From Patescibacteria group bacterium (lineage in GTDB: Bacteria; Patescibacteriota; Minisyncoccia; Phycocordibacterales; UBA2100): 5,340 nucleotides of DNA. The first letter of the stretch is position 1. Each line of letters starts with the position of its first letter. The notes beneath the pieces were generated by a model, which saw nothing but the letters and a program-made list of their open reading frames with translations, ran no database searches and was not told where the DNA came from. Below are positions 1-3,151 of this stretch, one piece after another. The stretch lies in contig WFZM01000027.1 of NCBI GenBank assembly GCA_015489565.1, positions 1 to 5,340 of the forward strand. Reading direction: 5' to 3'. The position numbers and the translations under genes are program-made.

Positions 1-89
1 CAAAAGAGCCGAGTTTGGTGGTGAAAGTACTTAGGAAATGATAAATGAAAAATGATAAACGAGAAATTAAATAAGAAATAAAAAATTGT

Positions 90-134
90 GCCCTGCGCGC
101 CGTAGGCGCGCAGGGCTTTAATAAAGCCGGGCTT
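90..134. repeat. GC-rich GTA-loop hairpin with overlapping alternative stem
   Basis: A perfect 12-bp stem (90-101 with 105-116, all G/C except one pair) encloses the three-base loop GTA. It stands out sharply from the A-rich DNA around it. On the + strand it is followed by the weak T-tract TTTAAT. On the - strand a TTTTTT run lies four bases beyond the stem, so it could be an intrinsic terminator in either direction. Its 3' arm overlaps a second possible hairpin, GGCTTT (114-119) with AAAGCC (123-128), and GGGCTT recurs at 113-118 and 129-134, so alternative folds are possible. The seen facts are the pairings; terminator function is inference. Confidence 0.6.
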
Positions 135-184
135 ATCTACCGAACATCATCAAGAAGTCTGTATTTTCAAAACCGTTTTATTTT

Positions 185-213
185 TTGACAAATAGTGCAA
201 GATAGTGTATAAA
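185..213 (+). promoter_or_regulatory. Strong sigma-70-type promoter for the 253-aa gene
   Basis: A perfect -35 TTGACA (185-190), a 17-base spacer and a -10 TATAAA (208-213) give a near-consensus housekeeping promoter. Transcription should begin near base 220, leaving a leader of about 25 bases before the ATG at 245. Unlike the other promoters here it is therefore not leaderless, yet the leader has no recognisable Shine-Dalgarno sequence. The spacer contains the hexamer ATAGTG twice (192-197 and 202-207), exactly ten bases apart. Confidence 0.8.
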
Positions 214-244
214 GAATATGTTAAGAGTTAATTTTTAAGCGTAT

Positions 245-1006
245 ATGAGTTTGGAATCACCTATTTTAGCGGACAGGGTTTTGTGTCCTAGAGCAGAGAG
301 AAATTTTGAGCTTCCAAGTGCAAAGGAGTTTAAAGCTTGGTCAAAGAGGCAAAAGAAACTGTTTATATATTCAAGAATGGCCCGACTTGGATTATATACA
401 AGAGCGAATAATATTATAGATAACTATTATGATGACTTATCAGAGACTTATCAGCAATTTCTAAACATAGCTCAATTGCCTGGGAATGAATCTCTTAAAA
501 AACATTTTTGTGTGTTATTGACGGGGGACTACGAAGAAGAAATTTTGGGTTATGCGGCCGATGGTATTTCGTTGGAAGAAATTCTTTTAGATATTAACTC
601 AGAGCACGGCGTGTATGGCTTCAGGACGATTATGGAGGCTGACCCAAGATATGAAGGGTATAAGGATGCTAAAAGAAAAATGTTTGTAATGGAAGAAACA
701 ACTTTCAGACAATATTGCGCTATGGCTTACAAAGAAGGTCAAAAACACGCTGGTCAATGTGCAACAGGAGAAAGTGCAGTTACTTTAGACCCGATAAGTT
801 TTTTTGAACCTTTATACAAAGATAATAAAGGCATGCAATCAACAGAGCATTTAACAAGCAAAATACTCGCAAAAATGGGTTTGCATAAAATACCTTTTTA
901 CGAATTTATGCCTTTGCTGGAAGTAAATCTTCAACGTGGAAGAGAAGGGAAGCCAGCTCCCGTTTATGGCTCCAGCAAAAAGGCTAAAACAGACAAGTCC
1001 TTATAA
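245..1006 (+). CDS. Hypothetical soluble protein, 253 aa
   Basis: I do not recognise this protein. The start is well fixed: ATG at 245 is the first start codon after an in-frame TAA at 236-238, and a strong promoter lies just upstream. The protein shows no signal peptide and no hydrophobic run long enough for a membrane helix, so it is probably cytoplasmic. Residues 27-54 are rich in lysine and arginine, a stretch around 96-119 is acidic (EEE at 97-99, EE at 111-112), and the tail from about 232 is basic and probably disordered, with KKAK at 245-248. Four cysteines (14, 89, 158, 172) are too scattered to suggest a metal site. The basic segments would be compatible with nucleic-acid or ribosome contact, but that is only a guess. 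It ends with TAA and the uvrC promoter begins four bases later. Being a real gene is well supported by length, promoter and clean spacing. Confidence 0.8.
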   Translation: MSLESPILADRVLCPRAERNFELPSAKEFKAWSKRQKKLFIYSRMARLGLYTRANNIIDNYYDDLSETYQQFLNIAQLPGNESLKKHFCVLLTGDYEEEILGYAADGISLEEILLDINSEHGVYGFRTIMEADPRYEGYKDAKRKMFVMEETTFRQYCAMAYKEGQKHAGQCATGESAVTLDPISFFEPLYKDNKGMQSTEHLTSKILAKMGLHKIPFYEFMPLLEVNLQRGREGKPAPVYGSSKKAKTDKSL

Positions 1007-1009
1007 CTG

Positions 1010-1038
1010 ATGACAAAACTTCGCTTTTGCCGTAGAAT
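1010..1038 (+). promoter_or_regulatory. uvrC promoter, predicted leaderless
   Basis: The -35 ATGACA (1010-1015) matches the consensus at five of six bases, the spacer is 17 bases, and the -10 is TAGAAT (1033-1038), also five of six. The hexamer ends seven bases before the uvrC ATG at 1046, so the expected transcription start falls at base 1045 or 1046. The promoter fills the 39-base gap between the two genes, with its -35 beginning four bases after the preceding stop codon. There is no room for a ribosome-binding site. Confidence 0.75.
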
Positions 1039-1045
1039 GTAGCTA

Positions 1046-2287
1046 ATGCAAAAATCAGATTTTGCAAAATTAGATGTGCCAAGCAGTCCGGGCGTGTATA
1101 TTTTTAAAGACGCGCGAGGGAGGATTTTGTATATCGGAAAGGCGGCGAATTTAAAAGAGCGCGTGCGGAGCTATTTTGCGCCTAAGCACCGGCTTGTCGC
1201 GGAGCGAGGACCACACATCGCAAAGATGATAGAAGAGGTAGAGAGCTTAGAGTGGGTGGAAACTCAAAGCGGAGCAGAAGCTGTGATTTTAGAGGCAAAT
1301 TTAATCAAAAAGCACGAGCCGCCATATAACACAAAAGAAAAAAGCAACAAAAGCTTTAACTTTGTTTTAATTACAAACGAAGAGTTCCCACGAGTGCTAG
1401 TTGTGCGTGGGCGCGATTTAAACAAGAAAATAAAAGACGAGCAAATAAAATATTTATTCGGTCCCTTCACTGAAAGCTCGCTTTTACGAAAGCTATTAAA
1501 AATAGTGCGCGAGATTTTTCCCTTTAGAGACAAGTGCGAGATGGGCGCGGGTAAGGTATGCTTTTACAGACAACTTAATCTTTGCCCCGGAGTCTGCACG
1601 GGTGAGATTAGCAAAAAAGAGTATGCAAAAGTAATAAGAAACATAAAGGACTTTTTTGAAGGCAAAAAAGAAAAAGTAATAAAAAGTTTGGATAGAGAAA
1701 TGCGTGAGGCTGCAAAAAAGCAAGAATTTGAAAAGGCGGCCGTATTGCGTGACAAAATATCTGCCTTGCAAAATATAAAAGAGATGGCGCTTGTAGAAGA
1801 GCTCTACAAGCTAGGAGAAGCCGGAATAGACAAAGACATAAAAAGAATAGAAGGCTACGACATAGCGCACACTGCCGGGCAGGCGCGAGTTGGCGCTATG
1901 GTGGTGTTTGAGTCCGGGCGATTTAATAAAAATGAATATAGAATATTTAATATAAAAACCAAAAAAGAGGGCGATACGGACGCGCTTGAAGAAGTTCTTT
2001 TAAGGCGATTTAAGCATAAAGAGTGGAAACTGCCCGAGCTTATAGTAATAGACGGTGGAAAAGCGCAAATGGAAACCGCTAAAAAAGTTTTGCAAAAACT
2101 TAAACTAAATATTGATGTTGTAAGCGTGGTAAAAGATGAGCGCCACAAGCCAAAGCGCATCTTGGGAAGCAAAAAGATAATAGAGCTTGCCAAATCAACC
2201 ATACTAAAAATTAACGCCGAGGCGCATGGCTTTGTGCTGTCGGCGCACAGGAAAAGGCGAGGGAGGGAGTTTTTGTCAAACTCATAA
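1046..2287 (+). CDS. uvrC: UvrABC system subunit C, short form lacking the C-terminal HhH domain
   Basis: This is the nuclease of nucleotide excision repair: with UvrA and UvrB it cuts the damaged strand on both sides of a lesion. The N-terminal GIY-YIG nuclease domain (about 13-95) has Y18, Y29-I30-G31, K32, R39, E83 and N95, matching the family's active-site set for the 3' cut. Cysteines C164, C172, C180 and C184 occupy the place of the known Fe-S cluster ligands. The UVR motif that binds UvrB is at about 213-244. The RNase H-like domain for the 5' cut (about 268-405) carries D272 in YDIAH, D336 in VIDGG and H401 in AHRKRR, the expected catalytic triad. The protein ends 12 residues after H401, so the tandem helix-hairpin-helix domain that brings typical UvrC to about 600 residues is absent. 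The stop is clean TAA, with a promoter for the next gene shortly after, so this looks like a natural short form. ATG 1046 is fixed by an in-frame TAG at 1040-1042. Confidence 0.96.
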   Translation: MQKSDFAKLDVPSSPGVYIFKDARGRILYIGKAANLKERVRSYFAPKHRLVAERGPHIAKMIEEVESLEWVETQSGAEAVILEANLIKKHEPPYNTKEKSNKSFNFVLITNEEFPRVLVVRGRDLNKKIKDEQIKYLFGPFTESSLLRKLLKIVREIFPFRDKCEMGAGKVCFYRQLNLCPGVCTGEISKKEYAKVIRNIKDFFEGKKEKVIKSLDREMREAAKKQEFEKAAVLRDKISALQNIKEMALVEELYKLGEAGIDKDIKRIEGYDIAHTAGQARVGAMVVFESGRFNKNEYRIFNIKTKKEGDTDALEEVLLRRFKHKEWKLPELIVIDGGKAQMETAKKVLQKLKLNIDVVSVVKDERHKPKRILGSKKIIELAKSTILKINAEAHGFVLSAHRKRRGREFLSNS

Positions 2288-2320
2288 GTTTGGGAGGCGA
2301 GGGCTCTTAGTTTTTTGCTC

Positions 2321-2349
2321 TTGACTTTGAAGCGACTTGGGCATAGTAT
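2321..2349 (+). promoter_or_regulatory. Promoter of the 159-aa gene, predicted leaderless
   Basis: The -35 TTGACT (2321-2326, five of six consensus bases), a 17-base spacer and the -10 TAGTAT (2344-2349, four of six) lie between the uvrC stop and ATG 2358. The -10 ends eight bases before that ATG, placing the transcription start at about 2356-2358. This argues for ATG 2358 over the upstream TTG at 2337, which lies inside the promoter spacer. Confidence 0.65.
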
Positions 2350-2357
2350 GCAGCTAT

Positions 2358-2837
2358 ATGAGTATAGAAAATTCTTTAAACACAGCGTCAGTTGTAAGGC
2401 TGTTGGATGAATTAAATAACACACCAGATGAAGAGGGGCTGGTACTGCTTAGAAAATACATAATGAAATATCCAAACTTGCTTAAATTGAAAAGCGATAT
2501 CATTGTTGCTACTCAGGAACATTCGGAGCATTTTAATTTATTAAATTTGATATCAAAAGCTAAACTAGACACGGAAAAGATTTTTACTTTACTTGATTGG
2601 GTTTTATCTGAGTATTCAAAAAACTTAGACGCGACATTGCTGAGATATATGCTACCGAGATTGAGTACTAATCATTTGGATCAATTGTGGGCAAGTCGCA
2701 GCGCGGAGTTAAAGGAGGTTCTATCTGTTTACACCGAAGAAGATTTTATTGATTTAGTGAACAGACTGGACCAAGCGTATGTCGGAATAAGTGAAGGCAG
2801 AGGAAGGGCGCATTGGGTCCAGTCGGATAAAGCATAG
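2358..2837 (+). CDS. Hypothetical helical protein, 159 aa
   Basis: I do not recognise this protein. The open frame could extend to a TTG at 2337, but that codon sits between the -35 and -10 of the promoter, so the ATG at 2358 is the sensible start. The sequence is rich in leucine, lysine and glutamate, with regularly spaced leucines and few glycines or prolines until the tail, suggesting a compact all-alpha cytoplasmic protein. Likely helices are at about 10-38, 40-69, 72-98, 103-123 and 126-143. There is no signal peptide, no membrane segment, no cysteine and no obvious catalytic motif. The end (145-159) is polar and glycine/arginine-containing, probably flexible. It terminates with TAG and is followed by a likely intrinsic terminator about 90 bases on, so it appears to be a single-gene transcription unit. 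Helical-repeat or protein-interaction folds are possible, but nothing in the sequence decides this. Confidence 0.75.
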   Translation: MSIENSLNTASVVRLLDELNNTPDEEGLVLLRKYIMKYPNLLKLKSDIIVATQEHSEHFNLLNLISKAKLDTEKIFTLLDWVLSEYSKNLDATLLRYMLPRLSTNHLDQLWASRSAELKEVLSVYTEEDFIDLVNRLDQAYVGISEGRGRAHWVQSDKA

Positions 2838-2851
2838 TGGCAATAAAGAAC

Positions 2852-2880
2852 TTGTACTAGAGCTCTATCTTGCTTTAAAT
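2852..2880 (+). promoter_or_regulatory. Weak candidate promoter with 10-bp palindrome
   Basis: TTGTAC (2852-2857), a 17-base spacer and TTAAAT (2875-2880) form a possible promoter, each hexamer matching four of six consensus bases. The spacer begins with the perfect palindrome TAGAGCTCTA (2858-2867), which could be an operator. If active, it would start a short transcript near 2887 ending at the terminator around 2962. In AT-rich DNA such matches arise by chance, so support is low. Confidence 0.25.
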
Positions 2881-2885
2881 AATCG

Positions 2886-2908
2886 GGTCAGTATTTAGAC
2901 CGGTTTTT
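2886..2908 (+). terminator. Weak hairpin plus T5, possible first of tandem terminators
   Basis: GGTC (2886-2889) pairs with GACC (2898-2901) around an eight-base loop, followed after GG by TTTTT (2904-2908). The four-base stem is short for an efficient terminator, but its place ahead of a stronger one after the 159-aa gene fits a tandem arrangement. Confidence 0.3.
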
Positions 2909-2920
2909 ACCCCCCAACAC

Positions 2921-2962
2921 TTAACGTTAAAAGTTCAATCGAACTTTTAACGCTAGTTTTTT
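2921..2962 (+). terminator. Intrinsic terminator after the 159-aa gene
   Basis: A perfect 12-bp stem, CGTTAAAAGTTC (2925-2936) with its complement (2941-2952), encloses the loop AATC. After one A/C mismatch the stem extends by two more pairs plus a T-G wobble (2921-2923 with 2954-2956), and it is followed directly by TTTTTT (2957-2962). The T-tract is on the + strand side only, so it should end transcripts from the 159-aa gene and separate it from valS. Confidence 0.8.
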
Positions 2963-2986
2963 GTAGCATTAAAGATTGCCATAGAG

Positions 2987-3011
2987 TGCGTGCCGGCGTA
3001 GCCGGCACGCA
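2987..3011. repeat. GC-rich GTA-loop hairpin, second copy of the pattern
   Basis: A perfect 11-bp stem (2987-2997 with 3001-3011) encloses the loop GTA. No T-tract follows on either side, so it is not a simple intrinsic terminator. The loop and its closing pair (CGTAG) are identical and in the same orientation as in the hairpin at 90-116, while the stem bases differ. That is the pattern of an intergenic hairpin family, though two copies are few. Confidence 0.6.
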
Positions 3012-3044
3012 ACTCATATAAACAAACATTCACAAAAGTATTTC

Positions 3045-3077
3045 AAAAATCTAACAGGCGAGACCCGTTAGATTTTG
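3045..3077 (-). terminator. A/T-flanked hairpin, possible bidirectional or minus-strand terminator
   Basis: AAAATCTAAC (3046-3055) pairs with GTTAGATTTT (3067-3076), then a single mismatch (3056/3066), then GG/CC (3057-3058 with 3064-3065) around the loop CGAGA. The mismatch is A-C when read on the + strand but a G-U wobble when read on the - strand, where the stem is a continuous 13 bp ending in five Ts. The structure therefore favours a - strand transcript, or works both ways. It lies upstream of the valS promoter and so is not part of the predicted valS mRNA. Confidence 0.5.
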
Positions 3078-3114
3078 GGCTCGATGATACTGCATTGTAA
3101 GTAATAGTTGTTCG

Positions 3115-3143
3115 TTTGCTTTTTGCCCGACAGTTTGTATAAT
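3115..3143 (+). promoter_or_regulatory. valS promoter, predicted leaderless
   Basis: A perfect -10 TATAAT (3138-3143) ends eight bases before the valS ATG at 3152. The -35 is poor: TTTGCT (3115-3120) with a 17-base spacer or TTGCTT (3116-3121) with 16, each matching only three consensus bases. The predicted start at about 3150 leaves a leader of zero to two bases. No Shine-Dalgarno sequence is present. Confidence 0.65.
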
Positions 3144-3151
3144 TCTTTCAT

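Larger units (their letters stand above)
2838..3151. other. 314-base gene-free region between the 159-aa gene and valS
   Basis: I see no convincing coding frame here on either strand. In order it holds a weak candidate promoter (2852-2880), a short GGTC/GACC hairpin followed by five Ts (2886-2908), a strong hairpin with a T-tract (2921-2962), a GC-rich GTA-loop hairpin (2987-3011), an A/T-flanked hairpin (3045-3077) and the valS promoter (3115-3143). It lacks the conserved T-box sequences that precede synthetase genes in many Firmicutes. No tRNA-like cloverleaf was found. Confidence 0.7.

Noticed and set aside
1..41. Possible C-terminal tail of an upstream + strand gene.
   Set aside because: Two frames read plausibly: one ends KEPSLVVKVLRK at a TGA (39-41), the other ends KRAEFGGEST at a TAG (32-34). 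With about a dozen codons I cannot tell which, if either, is real.
36..59. Direct repeat AAATGATAAA at 36-45 and 50-59.
   Set aside because: It lies in low-complexity A-rich DNA, where short repeats arise easily, and has no further copies.
218..238. Six-codon mini-frame ATG...TAA ahead of the first gene, resembling a leader peptide.
   Set aside because: The predicted transcription start at about 220 is downstream of its ATG, so it would not be on the mRNA.
2277..2292. CAAACT/AGTTTG hairpin over the uvrC stop codon.
   Set aside because: It is only six base pairs with no T-tract after it; the TTTTTT at 2311-2316 is too far away for a terminator.
2256..2303. GGCGAGGG repeated exactly 40 bases apart at 2256 and 2296.
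   Set aside because: The first copy is inside conserved uvrC codons for the HRKRRGRE stretch, and the flanks do not match, so chance is sufficient.
2337..2357. Seven-codon N-terminal extension of the 159-aa protein from a TTG start.
   Set aside because: The TTG lies within the promoter spacer, upstream of the expected transcription start.
1855..2424. Long minus-strand open frame across the uvrC end.
   Set aside because: It is a shadow of the uvrC coding strand with an unnatural Ser/Leu/Phe-rich translation; the same applies to the other minus-strand frames inside uvrC and valS and to the + strand frame at 3369-3578.
2838..3151. T-box riboswitch upstream of valS.
   Set aside because: No T-box consensus is visible, and the predicted valS transcript starts at the ATG, leaving no leader to hold one.
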